From: Onstottus_B arcticum
GTDB lineage: Bacteria > Acidobacteriota > Blastocatellia > UBA7656
NCBI GenBank assembly: GCA_038040485.1
Contig: JBBPIE010000017.1
Coordinates: forward strand, 68,099 to 132,098
Reading direction: 5' to 3'
Length of the DNA: 64,000 bases
The notes below the pieces were generated by a model. That model searched no databases. It saw nothing but the letters and a program-made list of their open reading frames with translations, and was not told the origin of the DNA. Of this stretch, positions 37,021 through 48,603 are shown in pieces; the stretch's first letter is position 1, and every line of letters starts with the position of its first letter. A program made the translations under genes and the position numbers.

Positions 37021-38109
37021 TTGGCTGAGCCCCGCGCGAAATCTACCGGTCTTCTGATTGCACAGATACTCACCCAATCCTGGCGCGACTCTCCTCCAGC
37101 GCTTGAAATCTCTGCTGAAGATCTGACTCGAGTCGCCCCCCTGTTGTTGGGATCAGGAGGAGCGGCGCTGGCCTGGTGGCGAATTCGCCATTCCGAATTA
37201 CGAAGCTCACCTGAAGCCTTGCAACTTCAACACGCCTACCACCACTTCACTCTTGAATCGGACTTACACGAGCGCGACATCAAGCACGTCTTCACCCTTT
37301 TTCGCGCGGCGGGTGTCGAGCCGCTGCTGGTAAAGGGTTGGGCAAGCGCTCGGCCTTATCCCGAACCGGGGATGCGCGTTTATGGAGATATGGACCTGTA
37401 TGTTCGTCCAGATCAGCACGAAGCTGCCCTGCGGGTAGTGAAAAGTCCAGAATGCAGCCGGTACTTGGTTGACCTTGTGTACAACGAGCTTAGCAGGCTG
37501 GACAACCGGAGCTTTGACGAGTTGTACGCTCGCTCGCAACCCTTGAAGCTGGACCAAGTCGTGGTCCGGATACCGGCGCCGGAAGACCACCTACGCATCC
37601 AATGCCTGCACCTGTTGAAGCACGGCGCCTGGCGACCTCTTTGGCTGTGCGATGTGGCGGCGGCGGTAGAAAATCTACCGGCAGATTTCAATTGGGAGTT
37701 ATGTTTGGGAGGAGACAAACGCCAGGCAGACTGGGTAGCCTGCACCATTGGACTGGCGCACCAGTTACTTGGAGCTGACGTGCACGAGACTCCTGTCGCG
37801 GAAAGGGCCAGTCGATTGCCGAGATGGCTTGTTCCGGCTGTGCTAAAGCAGTGGGAAAAGCCGTGTGCCGCTGATCATCATCCGTCGGAGCTCATGGCTA
37901 ACACCTTGTGCAATCGAAAAGGTCTTCTGGAAGCCTTTCGCAATCGCTGGCCAGATCCGATTCAGGCGACGATTTGGATGAGAGGGCCGTTCAATGAGCT
38001 ACCCAGGCTCCCATTCCAGCTTGGGTATTATCAAATACAGGCTGCGAGATTTCTGACCCGCCTGCCAAAAGCGATAAGGAGCAGGAGTGATGGAGAAGTC
38101 TCTCGCTGA
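37021..38109 (+). CDS. NTP_transf_5-type nucleotidyltransferase family protein
   Basis: 362 residues, start TTG 37021 (a stop three codons earlier rules out more upstream ones; the ribosome site is weak). The polymerase-beta-like fold is suggested by LLVKGWASARPY (about 102-113) and YGDMDLYV, with the Asp pair at 123 and 125. A helical region (about 180-360) follows. The family (PF14907-like) often lies next to PqqD-like and lasso-type processing genes. It would transfer a nucleotide, but the substrate is unknown. It follows the PqqD fusion by 63 bases. Confidence 0.85.
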   Translation: MAEPRAKSTGLLIAQILTQSWRDSPPALEISAEDLTRVAPLLLGSGGAALAWWRIRHSELRSSPEALQLQHAYHHFTLESDLHERDIKHVFTLFRAAGVEPLLVKGWASARPYPEPGMRVYGDMDLYVRPDQHEAALRVVKSPECSRYLVDLVYNELSRLDNRSFDELYARSQPLKLDQVVVRIPAPEDHLRIQCLHLLKHGAWRPLWLCDVAAAVENLPADFNWELCLGGDKRQADWVACTIGLAHQLLGADVHETPVAERASRLPRWLVPAVLKQWEKPCAADHHPSELMANTLCNRKGLLEAFRNRWPDPIQATIWMRGPFNELPRLPFQLGYYQIQAARFLTRLPKAIRSRSDGEVSR

Positions 38110-38224
38110 CCTGCCTGATCGGGGTCGCCGCGGCGATCTCATCATTGCCGATACACACAGCCGGCCGCACACACGTCCCGAGTCTCACCAACTGCTTGAT
38201 GGGATTCGGGAGAGAACCCAATAG
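38090..38224 (+). CDS. Candidate small protein (44 residues)
   Basis: A short open frame begins at ATG 38090, within the end of the nucleotidyltransferase gene, with AAGGAGCAGGAG immediately upstream. It is Arg/His-rich (RGRRGDLIIADTHSRPHTR). No family recognised and no signal peptide. It could be a genuine small member of the PqqD cluster, a remnant, or chance. Confidence 0.35.
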   Translation: MEKSLADLPDRGRRGDLIIADTHSRPHTRPESHQLLDGIRERTQ

Positions 38225-38412
38225 TTCACGTCTTTGTAGGCTGAGAAAGACCAGGCTAAAGCCTGAACTCCATGCTCTTCCTTCCGCGCTTCTTTCCGCA
38301 GTTTGAAACTCCCGACCCCGCATGATATGAAGAGCGCTTCGAGCAACGCGGCTGACCGCTGCAAATGCGCTGTCAACATTCTTTCTTACTCGAGAGTCAA
38401 AGGAGCAAATCC
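38225..38412. other. Intergenic region before the BNR protein gene
   Basis: No gene seen. AAAGGAG precedes the ATG at 38413. GAGCGCTTCGAGC near 38331 is weakly palindromic. Nothing else stands out. Confidence 0.35.
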
Positions 38413-41604
<3,192 letters not shown>

Positions 41605-41732
41605 GAACAAGGACAGCCCGAGTGCTTACGATAAGCCTTATCCAGGGCGCGCTGTTGATATACACGCAACAGCAACTACAATAGGGCAGGGGTGTTCTTG
41701 TGCTTAATTCAGGGCCAAGGAGAACGAATAAA

Positions 41733-42023
41733 ATGCCCTTTCCGTTCGACGTAGACAGACTGGTAGAGATTTGCCGCCAGAACGATGTCGCAATGGTAGG
41801 AGTCTTTGGCTCGATGGCGAGGGGAGAAGCCAATGACCAGAGCGACATCGACTTACTAGTTCGCTTCTCAAAACGGAAGAGCTTGCTGTCGGTGGTGGCG
41901 CTCGAACGCCAACTCTCCACGGCGATCGGAAGGAGAGTCGATCTGCTAACGGAAGCTGCGATTAGCCCCTATCTGCGCGGGCCTATTCTTCGCGAGCTCC
42001 AGGTGATCTATGAAGCGCGATGA
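41733..42023 (+). CDS. MNT-type nucleotidyltransferase antitoxin (MntA-like)
   Basis: 96 residues from ATG 41733, with AAGGAG upstream. It has the GSX10DXD signature: Gly26-Ser27 (FGSMARGEANDQ) and Asp38/Asp40 (SDIDLLV). In HEPN-MNT pairs the MNT protein transfers AMP to a tyrosine of the HEPN ribonuclease and so neutralises it. Its end overlaps the HEPN gene by 14 bases. Confidence 0.92.
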   Translation: MPFPFDVDRLVEICRQNDVAMVGVFGSMARGEANDQSDIDLLVRFSKRKSLLSVVALERQLSTAIGRRVDLLTEAAISPYLRGPILRELQVIYEAR

Positions 42024-42369
42024 GTCGGTATACCTCCAGCATATCCTTGATGCCATTGCCAAAATCGATCGTTATCTTCTGGGCGCGGATGAAGCTACCT
42101 TTTCTCAGCAGGATTTGCTTCAGGACGGCGTTATCCGCCAAATAGAAATCATCGGGGAAGCCACAAAGCGATTGTCTCCTGAAATCCGGTCTGCCCAACC
42201 CCAGATCCCTTGGCAAGACATTTCCAGAATGCGAGATAAGCTGATCCACGATTATTTCGGCGTAGACATCGAGAAAGTGTGGCTGACCGCGAAGGATGAT
42301 TTGCCCGTGCTGAAGACCGCCGTCACCACGCTGCTCGAGGCTCTGCCAAAACGCACCGAGAAGGAATAG
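42010..42369 (+). CDS. HEPN ribonuclease toxin (HepT-like, DUF86)
   Basis: 119 residues. The helical HEPN domain carries Arg75-x4-His80-x-Tyr82 (RDKLIHDYF), the RX4HXY motif, in which Arg and His form the RNase site and Tyr is the AMP acceptor. Gene order (MNT first, overlapping HEPN) is typical. Length is normal. Confidence 0.92.
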   Translation: MKRDESVYLQHILDAIAKIDRYLLGADEATFSQQDLLQDGVIRQIEIIGEATKRLSPEIRSAQPQIPWQDISRMRDKLIHDYFGVDIEKVWLTAKDDLPVLKTAVTTLLEALPKRTEKE

Positions 42370-42418
42370 ACGCGCCTTTGTGACTGCGTGGGCTTGCGTG
42401 CGAATCGTCGCCGCGGAT
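42370..42418. other. Convergent intergenic gap
   Basis: Short spacer between the HEPN toxin gene and the oppositely oriented oxidoreductase gene. No hairpin or other signal seen. Confidence 0.3.
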
Positions 42419-43810
42419 CTACTCGCCCGCGACGCGCATCGTGTCGGGGTTCCAACCAAAGACCCGGTTCTCGAAGTAGCTTCGATTTGTAAGCAGCGCC
42501 GGGCCTGCCGCTCGCAACCCAAACGCTGCGTCTTCGACTACCGGTTTGCGCGAACGCACCGAGTTGAAAAAGTTGGTGAAGTGGTCCAGCGAGTCACTGT
42601 AGCCCGGCGGCGGCAAGTATGTCTCCTCGCGCGACTCACGGATTTGCGATTTGTTCTCCGGGTACTTCGCGCGATAAGACTTGATGAACTCCTCCTGCAC
42701 CGCCTTCGGAAATGTCTCGATGGTGTAGCCGGGCTCGGCGGGCCGCTGTTTGCGACTGACCGTGACGCCGTTCGATATCGTCATCACCGCGTCGCTTCCA
42801 ACGAAACGAAATCCAGAGCTTTCAAACTGGTTCGGCTCAACGCTGCCATCCGCAAAGTTGACTCTCAGAGCCAGATTGAAGGCCGCGCGCTCAGACGTCT
42901 TCTCGTAGTCGTAGAGCCCGAGCAACAAGTCCGGCACGTCGCGCCCATCGTTCCAATATCGAATGCCTCCCGTTGCAAGCACCCGCCCCGGACCGTTCGA
43001 TCCGGTTATGAAGTGGATCCCCGAGAACAGGTGAATAAACAGATCGCCGCCAATGCCCGTGCCGTAGTCGCGATAGTTTCGCCAGCGGAACAATCGAATC
43101 GGCTCGAACGGCACTCGCGGCGCGTTGCCCAGGAACCGATCCCAGTCGATCGTCTGTGGCGAAGCGTCTGGCGGAATTGAATACTGCCACGCGGCGATGG
43201 GCGAGCGGCGATTGATCCACGCTTCGATGAGATTCAGGTCGCCGATTGCGCCAGACGCGAGCAACTCCTGCGCCTTCTTGTAGATGATTGAGCTGACGCG
43301 CTGGCTCCCAACTTGAAGTATCTTGCCCGTTTTTCGTTGAGCCTCAATCAGAGAGTGACCATCCTCGACCTTCTGGACGACGGGCTTTTCGCAATAGACG
43401 TCTTTGCCTGCGTTCAAGGCATCGATGGCGATCCGCGCGTGCCAGTGGTCGGGTGTTGCTACGATGACCGCGTCTACGTCCGGGCGCGCAAGCACTTCTC
43501 GATAGTCGCGCGAAGTGAACAGGTGATTCCCCCAGACTTCCTTCGCGCGAATCAGCCGCCCGTCGTAGACGTCGGCGGCAGCGACCATCTCGACTCCGCG
43601 CACTCGCAGCGCGGTGTTGGTGTCGCCGCTTCCCTGTCCGCCTACTCCGATGGTCGCGAGCCGTATCTTGTCATTGGCTGAGACCTGAAGCGGCTCGGGC
43701 GAGTCGAGCGTGTGTTCGCTGGCAAGCACGTGTGTCGAAACGCCCGTGACGAGCGCGCCCGCCGCGCTTAGCTTGATGAAGTTCCGTCGCGATGTCTTTG
43801 AGTTGCTCAT
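42419..43810 (-). CDS. Tat-exported Gfo/Idh/MocA family oxidoreductase
   Basis: 463 residues. A Tat signal (SRRNFIKLSAAGALVTG) precedes an NAD(P)-binding Rossmann fold (LATIGVGGQGSGDTNTAL) with the EKPV motif (VYCEKPVVQ), typical of this family. The C-terminal beta-sheet domain carries conserved HLFSG and GGIRYWNDGRD. Tat export fits the periplasmic members of this family that act on sugars or glycosides; cofactor and substrate unproved. GGGAGGA precedes ATG 43810. Confidence 0.92.
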   Translation of the reverse strand: MSNSKTSRRNFIKLSAAGALVTGVSTHVLASEHTLDSPEPLQVSANDKIRLATIGVGGQGSGDTNTALRVRGVEMVAAADVYDGRLIRAKEVWGNHLFTSRDYREVLARPDVDAVIVATPDHWHARIAIDALNAGKDVYCEKPVVQKVEDGHSLIEAQRKTGKILQVGSQRVSSIIYKKAQELLASGAIGDLNLIEAWINRRSPIAAWQYSIPPDASPQTIDWDRFLGNAPRVPFEPIRLFRWRNYRDYGTGIGGDLFIHLFSGIHFITGSNGPGRVLATGGIRYWNDGRDVPDLLLGLYDYEKTSERAAFNLALRVNFADGSVEPNQFESSGFRFVGSDAVMTISNGVTVSRKQRPAEPGYTIETFPKAVQEEFIKSYRAKYPENKSQIRESREETYLPPPGYSDSLDHFTNFFNSVRSRKPVVEDAAFGLRAAGPALLTNRSYFENRVFGWNPDTMRVAGE

Positions 43811-44098
43811 CTTGATTCCTCCCGGCTTTCAGCGAGCAGTTATCCCACAGTCACTTTCAAACTTCAACTCGAACACGCGAGGTACGCAAGCGCTCAAGAC
43901 CACACCGGCAGTCGAGGTGCGTATTAGCATCGGTCACCGGGACAACCAGCGAAGACGCGAAGAACATCGCACGAAGGTCAGACGGATGAGTTCCTGTGGC
44001 ACGCACCTTGCGAACTAATACAACACTCAAGTCGGACTAGAAAGGTTAGTACGATAGGAAGCAGTTACACCAACTGCGCTAAGAGGAGGTGTGTAATA

Positions 44099-44629
44099 AT
44101 GGCATTCCAGAAGGGTAGAAGTTTCATAACAATACTTTTGGCCGTGGTGGTGCTCGGCGGCTGGTTCTCGGGCCAGAACGAAAAGACTAGCAAAGCGCCG
44201 GTCGCGCTTGCCCAGGCAAGTGCTCCGGCGGGCTCGACGGCGAATGGCGACGAGCAGGCGACAGGAGCACCCGAGGCATCGGTTGCTCCTGGTAACGAGT
44301 CGACAGTAGCAGGCTCTAATTTCGAAGACGGCTACAGGGCAGGCTACCGTGACGCGCAGCGAGATTGCGCTGCGAGCAGTCAACCCGTTGCGCGCACGCG
44401 GTACGCCACGCGGTCCCGCCCGCGCGTGCGAGTGGCTGGGGCTCGATACTACGCCGAACCTCGGCGCGGTCATTCGACCAGAGACATGATTTTGAGAATC
44501 GCAGCTCCCGCGGCGATCGGCGCCGGCATTGGCGCCATCGCTGGAGGTAAGAGGGGTGCCGGCGCGGGAGCGCTGATTGGCGGCGGCGGCGGCGCTCTTT
44601 ACCACCTGCTCAAACATCGCCGGGACTAA
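44099..44629 (+). CDS. Glycine-zipper secreted/membrane protein
   Basis: 176 residues. A signal-anchor helix (about 8-27) is followed by an Ala/Pro-rich linker, a YRAGYRDAQRDC segment (about 81-92) and a C-terminal glycine zipper (AAIGAGIGAIAGGKRGAGAG, then LIGGGGGALYHLL). This architecture is typical of outer-membrane lipoprotein-like or stress proteins with YMGG/glycine-zipper domains. AGGAGG lies seven bases before the ATG. A terminator follows. Function unknown. Confidence 0.85.
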   Translation: MAFQKGRSFITILLAVVVLGGWFSGQNEKTSKAPVALAQASAPAGSTANGDEQATGAPEASVAPGNESTVAGSNFEDGYRAGYRDAQRDCAASSQPVARTRYATRSRPRVRVAGARYYAEPRRGHSTRDMILRIAAPAAIGAGIGAIAGGKRGAGAGALIGGGGGALYHLLKHRRD

Positions 44630-44648
44630 CAAGAAGATCATCCGGAGA

Positions 44649-44690
44649 AAAACGCGAGGACTCTGCGGCGGTGCGGCGTTCTCGCGTTTT
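44649..44690 (+). terminator. Rho-independent-like terminator
   Basis: A 10-base perfect stem (AAAACGCGAG with CTCGCGTTTT) around a GC-rich loop, 20 bases past the glycine-zipper gene. It ends with four T residues. Confidence 0.75.
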
Positions 44691-44901
44691 CCCGTCCTAA
44701 GACTCTGATTTCAACAGACACTCTGTTCTACCGCCTTCGGACACCTTCCGGGGATTTATTATTGACCTCGCGGTTCGCCGCCTTAATATGGGCCGCATTG
44801 GATCGCTCCCAGGAGCCCCACGACTGTGCGCCCGACGATAGTTAGCACCCCCAGAGAAGCTTTAGTGATGCGGAACCTGTCACTAGTGTGCGCGAGGTTG
44901 A

Positions 44902-45456
44902 ATGGAAATCAAAGGCAGCATTCTCACGTCCCGGCTCGAATACGTAAAGCAACGCTTCGGCGAAAAGAGCGTTGAAGCCGTGCTCAGCAGCCTGCCCAAT
45001 GGCGATCAGGTCGTCCTTCGCAAGACGATCAATCCCGCGGGCTGGTATCACTTTCAAACGGGCCAGCGTCTTGATGAAGCGATTGTTCAAGTGATCGGCC
45101 GCGGTGACGCAGGGTTGTTCGAAGAGATGGGGGCGTCTTCAGCGGAGCAAAGTCTAAGCGGCATCCAAAAGTTCTATCTTGATCCGGGCAACCCGCAAGG
45201 TTTCATGCTTCGCGCGCCGTTGATCTATCACGTCTACTACGACAAGGGATGGCGCGACTACCGGGCGACGGGCCCGACCTCGGGAGTGATGACGACTTTT
45301 CAGGCCGAAACGTATTCGGCGGAAGATTGCTTGACGGTGATCGGCTGGTACAAGCAAGCGCTTAGAATGTGCGGCGCCAAAGATGTGGAGATAGTCGAAG
45401 ACAGTTGCCGGGCAAGCGGCGGCGAGTTCTGCCGATATCTGGTGCGCTGGAAGTAA
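44902..45456 (+). CDS. DUF2378 / TIGR02265-like protein
   Basis: 184 residues. The alpha/beta protein resembles the Myxococcus-type TIGR02265 family: VKQRFGEKSVEAVLSSLP near the N-terminus, a central LIYHVYYDKGWRDY, and a C-terminal CRASGGEFCRYLVRW that recalls the V4R/heme-NO-binding-like sensor fold. No signal peptide. Function unknown; perhaps a ligand-binding regulator. It has no operon partner. Confidence 0.8.
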   Translation: MEIKGSILTSRLEYVKQRFGEKSVEAVLSSLPNGDQVVLRKTINPAGWYHFQTGQRLDEAIVQVIGRGDAGLFEEMGASSAEQSLSGIQKFYLDPGNPQGFMLRAPLIYHVYYDKGWRDYRATGPTSGVMTTFQAETYSAEDCLTVIGWYKQALRMCGAKDVEIVEDSCRASGGEFCRYLVRWK

Positions 45457-45511
45457 GCTCGGAGCCAACCCGCTCTCTTCAGCGTCTGTCGTCAATCGGA
45501 CTGGTCTCGAC

Positions 45512-46255
45512 CTATCCGTAGGTCGGCTTCTGAGGCCAACCGGCGGGCGAGTCTTCAAAGTCCTGCTGCCGCCCATAGGGTGTCGTGTCGAGAAGAGTGT
45601 ACGCATTGGTGAGATTCTCGTTGCCTCGAGCATAACTCGAATAAGTGTGGAAGACTTCGTCATCGAGGCGGAAGAGGACGCTCAGGCCGTGCTCCTCACC
45701 CTCCATAAGAACCGGGCTGCCCTTCTTTGCCTCCATCTCAGCCTTGTTCCGATAGTTGTATTCGGCGGGCGCGACCTTCGGGTCAAGCGTCACGTGGAAG
45801 TCGTAGTTGAAGTCGCTGCCAAACGACGAAAACCACGCGATGCTCCATCCCTTTTCCGCTTTATAGGCCTCGAGTTTGGCTAGCGGGGCACGAGAAACCA
45901 CCACGAACGTCGTGTCGCATTTCTCTAGTAGCGACAGATCGCCCAGCGCGTTTACAAAGCCTGTGCAGCCGGTGCAGCCCTTGTCCCACGCCGGGTCAAA
46001 CATGAAGTGATAGACGATGAGTTGGCGGCGGCCATCGAAGAGGGCTTTCAAATTCTGCTTGCCATTCGGGCCGTCGAAAACGTAATCCTTTTCGATCTTT
46101 ACCATTGGAAGCCGGCGCCGGTCGGCATTCACGCGGTCGTGGTGCTTTGTGAGCTCCTTTTCATCCGCCAGAAGTTTCTTCCGCTCGGCGAGCCACTGGT
46201 CTCGCGAAACGATTGGAGGATGTGGGATTGTGCTTTTTGTCATTGTGCTTGTCAT
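45512..46255 (-). CDS. DUF899 thioredoxin-like protein
   Basis: 247 residues from ATG 46255, with AAGGAGAG upstream. Matches DUF899: PPIVSRDQWLAERKKLL at the N-terminus, YHFMFDPAWDKGCTGCTGF with a CTGC redox-like pair, VVVSRAPLAKLEAYK, and GWSIAWFSSFGSDFNYDF. The fold is thioredoxin-like with a possible disulfide, acting in the cytoplasm. Such genes often sit near YCII/VOC/ECF41-42 clusters, as here. Confidence 0.9.
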   Translation of the reverse strand: MTSTMTKSTIPHPPIVSRDQWLAERKKLLADEKELTKHHDRVNADRRRLPMVKIEKDYVFDGPNGKQNLKALFDGRRQLIVYHFMFDPAWDKGCTGCTGFVNALGDLSLLEKCDTTFVVVSRAPLAKLEAYKAEKGWSIAWFSSFGSDFNYDFHVTLDPKVAPAEYNYRNKAEMEAKKGSPVLMEGEEHGLSVLFRLDDEVFHTYSSYARGNENLTNAYTLLDTTPYGRQQDFEDSPAGWPQKPTYG

Positions 46256-46710
46256 CGATCGTCTCTCCTTTGATACCGTTCATCGCTCCGGTGGTGCGGA
46301 AAATGCGTCAGCTACTTTCCAATTGCGGGTCCTTCTGCCCAGTAGCTTTCTTCCTTAAACCTATGCAGTTTCATTCCACCACGGCCCTACGTGCACCGAT
46401 CGGCAAACTGCTATAGCATACGCGAGGCGTTTAACCCTTGGCGGTGCAATATTGCACCAAGGTACAAGGTTTCATCGACTCGGCGGTTGACGCGGGCGGC
46501 TAAGGCAAGCGATCGAACGCCGGACCATTGCGACCGCGAGACGCAGAAAGTCCGGGCATGTGCCGGACTTAACAAGTACTTCCAAAAGAAAGACACTGAT
46601 TCTGTCGATCTTGCCGACCCTCGTTCGATGTACCAGTAGAGCCAGGGTTCAGCCGGTCGAGACCGGCGACGAGCCAGGGACTAATTCTGAACTAGAAGGA
46701 GATATTAGAA
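46256..46710. other. Intergenic region with a 16-base palindrome
   Basis: 455 bases without a supported gene. GGTGCAATATTGCACC (46443-46458) is a perfect palindrome, extended imperfectly by CTTGG/AAGG outside it, so it may be an operator. AAGGAG precedes the next gene's ATG at 46711. Confidence 0.5.
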
Positions 46711-47148
46711 ATGCGAGTCATGGTCATCATCAAAGCTAACAAAGAATCAGAGGCGGGAATTATGCCGGACGAGAAGTTCTTCGGTGAAATGATGAAGTAC
46801 AACGAAGAGTTGGTGAACGCCGGGGTGATGCTTGGGGGGGACGGGTTGCACCCGAGCTCCAGGGGCAAGCGGGTCAAGTTCTCGCAGGGAGCGGCTCCGA
46901 TCGTTCTCGACGGGCCGTTCGCCGAAACAAAAGAGCTGATCGCGGGTTTCTGGCTGTGGAAGGTGAATTCATTGGACGAAGCCGTCGAGTGGATCAAGCG
47001 CTGCCCGAGCCCGGAAAACTCAACGGAGGGTGAGATGGAGATTCGCCAGATCTTCGACATGGAGGACTTTGGCGACACGATCACTCCCGAGCTCAGGGAG
47101 CAGGAGGAACGTCTGCGCGCGCAGATGGAGACACAGACGAAGTCCTGA
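46711..47148 (+). CDS. YCII/DGPF-domain protein
   Basis: 145 residues. YCII-like alpha/beta domain: MVIIKANKESEAG, then DGPFAETKELIAGFW, the DGPF motif. These proteins often accompany ECF42 sigma factors. AAGGAG is nine bases before ATG 46711. It is followed by the AlkD-like gene 26 bases later, probably one operon. Confidence 0.9.
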   Translation: MRVMVIIKANKESEAGIMPDEKFFGEMMKYNEELVNAGVMLGGDGLHPSSRGKRVKFSQGAAPIVLDGPFAETKELIAGFWLWKVNSLDEAVEWIKRCPSPENSTEGEMEIRQIFDMEDFGDTITPELREQEERLRAQMETQTKS

Positions 47149-47174
47149 CGAGACGAGCGAAAGGGGAGACACGC

Positions 47175-48074
47175 ATGCCGCCCAGGAAGAAGAGCGGTCC
47201 CGTCGCCAAGGCCAGCAGGAAGAAACCACAGACGGTGAGTTCGCGCGGCCGACCGAAAGCGTTAGCAGGCACCAACACCAAGCCGGCAAAGACGGGAGCG
47301 AAGCCCGTGAACTCGCACGTCCAATCGAGAGCATCGGCAGGCGCCAAAGCCAAGCCAACAAAGAAGGGGCTGCAGCCTTCGCTCGAAGATCAGGTTCAAG
47401 CGGTGCTCAAGTCGCTCGAGCGCCTCGCTGAGAAACGCGTCCTCGCGGACATGTTCGATCGATACAACATCCGCCCGAGCAAAGCGTTTGGTGTGTCGAT
47501 GACCAACATACAGAAAGTTGCCAAACCGCTCGGGTGGAATCATGAACTCGCGGCGGCGCTCTGGGAGACTGGCTGGTACGAAGCGCGAATGGCGACCTCG
47601 TTTATCGATGATCCAGCGCTTGTCACAGCGGCGCAGATGGACCGATGGTGCCGGGACTTCGACAACTGGGGCATCGTCGACACTCTGTGCTTCAACCTCT
47701 TCGACCGCACGCCGCACGCCTGGCGCAAAGTCACGCAATGGGCCAATCAGGAAGCCGAGTTCGTCAAGCGCGCCGGCTTTGCGCTGCTGTGGTCACTTAC
47801 AGTGCATGACAAGCTCGCCGCTGACGAGCCGTTTCTACAGGGCCTGGAGTTCATAGAGCGCGCCGCTGATGACGAGAGGCACTTCGTCAAGAAAGCGGTG
47901 AACATGGCTTTGCGAGCGATCGGAAAACGCAACGCCGCGCTCAACGCCGCGGCGGTGAAGGTAGCCCGGCGCCTAGCGGAGTCACCAAATGCTTCGGCGC
48001 GATGGGTAGGCAAGGACGCACTCAGAGAGCTGACGAGTCCGGGAGTTACCCGGCGGCTGACAGCGCGCCATTAA
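47175..48074 (+). CDS. AlkD-like DNA alkylation repair protein
   Basis: 299 residues. Residues 1-65 are an Ala/Lys/Ser/Pro-rich basic tail (low complexity, possibly DNA-binding). The rest is a HEAT-like helical array of the AlkD/YHaP type: MADMFDRYNIR, GVSMTNIQKVAKPLGWNH, DDPALVTAAQMDRW, WGIVDTLCFNLFDR, FVKRAGFALLWSLTVHD, and FVKKAVNMALRAIGKR. Family members excise or process alkylated bases. GGGGAG lies nine bases before the ATG. Confidence 0.9.
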   Translation: MPPRKKSGPVAKASRKKPQTVSSRGRPKALAGTNTKPAKTGAKPVNSHVQSRASAGAKAKPTKKGLQPSLEDQVQAVLKSLERLAEKRVLADMFDRYNIRPSKAFGVSMTNIQKVAKPLGWNHELAAALWETGWYEARMATSFIDDPALVTAAQMDRWCRDFDNWGIVDTLCFNLFDRTPHAWRKVTQWANQEAEFVKRAGFALLWSLTVHDKLAADEPFLQGLEFIERAADDERHFVKKAVNMALRAIGKRNAALNAAAVKVARRLAESPNASARWVGKDALRELTSPGVTRRLTARH

Positions 48075-48114
48075 CTCGCAGCTCCCCACTTAAGCTGACC
48101 GCGTAGCTGTCTCC

Positions 48115-48314
48115 TCACTCCGCCAGGAGTGATATGTTTATAGACGATCGACGAAGGTAGTTTCTCACTCCGTCAGGAGTGATATGTCCTCTCGCGAGGC
48201 AAATGGATCCAACGCAAATGACTTCTCGGCTAACGGACTGCGACATTCAACTCCTAAAGGAGTTGGAGTCACAGTCGCCTCCATTCTATAAACATACAAC
48301 TCCTGGTGGAGTTG
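48115..48314. repeat. Four REP-like hairpins, two in each orientation
   Basis: TCACTCCGCCAGGAGTGA (48115-48132) and TCACTCCGTCAGGAGTGA (48165-48182) are each followed by GATATG. CAACTCCTAAAGGAGTTG (48248-48265) and CAACTCCTGGTGGAGTTG (48297-48314) are the opposite type, the latter preceded by CTATAAACATA, the complement of TATGTTTATAG. A small BIME-like cluster in a 529-base intergenic region (48075-48603). Confidence 0.85.
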
Positions 48315-48603
48315 CGTGATTGGCTCAACGCCAACTAGGGGCGATGCTCCTTAACCTCAGAAATCCAGCCGTCCTATTGCGAAGTCGAACCGCAGGTGAT
48401 GCCCGCTTCCCGTTAACCTCGATAGAAATTTTCAATTCCCAATCCAGCTTCGGTGCCCGGACGTAAGGAGGCGGCTACTTCAGTCGTGAGATGAGGTCTA
48501 ATGTGGGCCAAGTCCCAAAACAGGAACGGCTAGACCCGGCCGCGTGCACCAGGTAGCATGTCGAGTCCTGACCAACTCTGCGACGCGCGCTCACAGCCGC
48601 GAT

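Noticed and set aside
41733..42369. HEPN-MNT pair as a new system
   Set aside because: Motifs and order are standard for the known HepT-MntA family; annotated but not novel.
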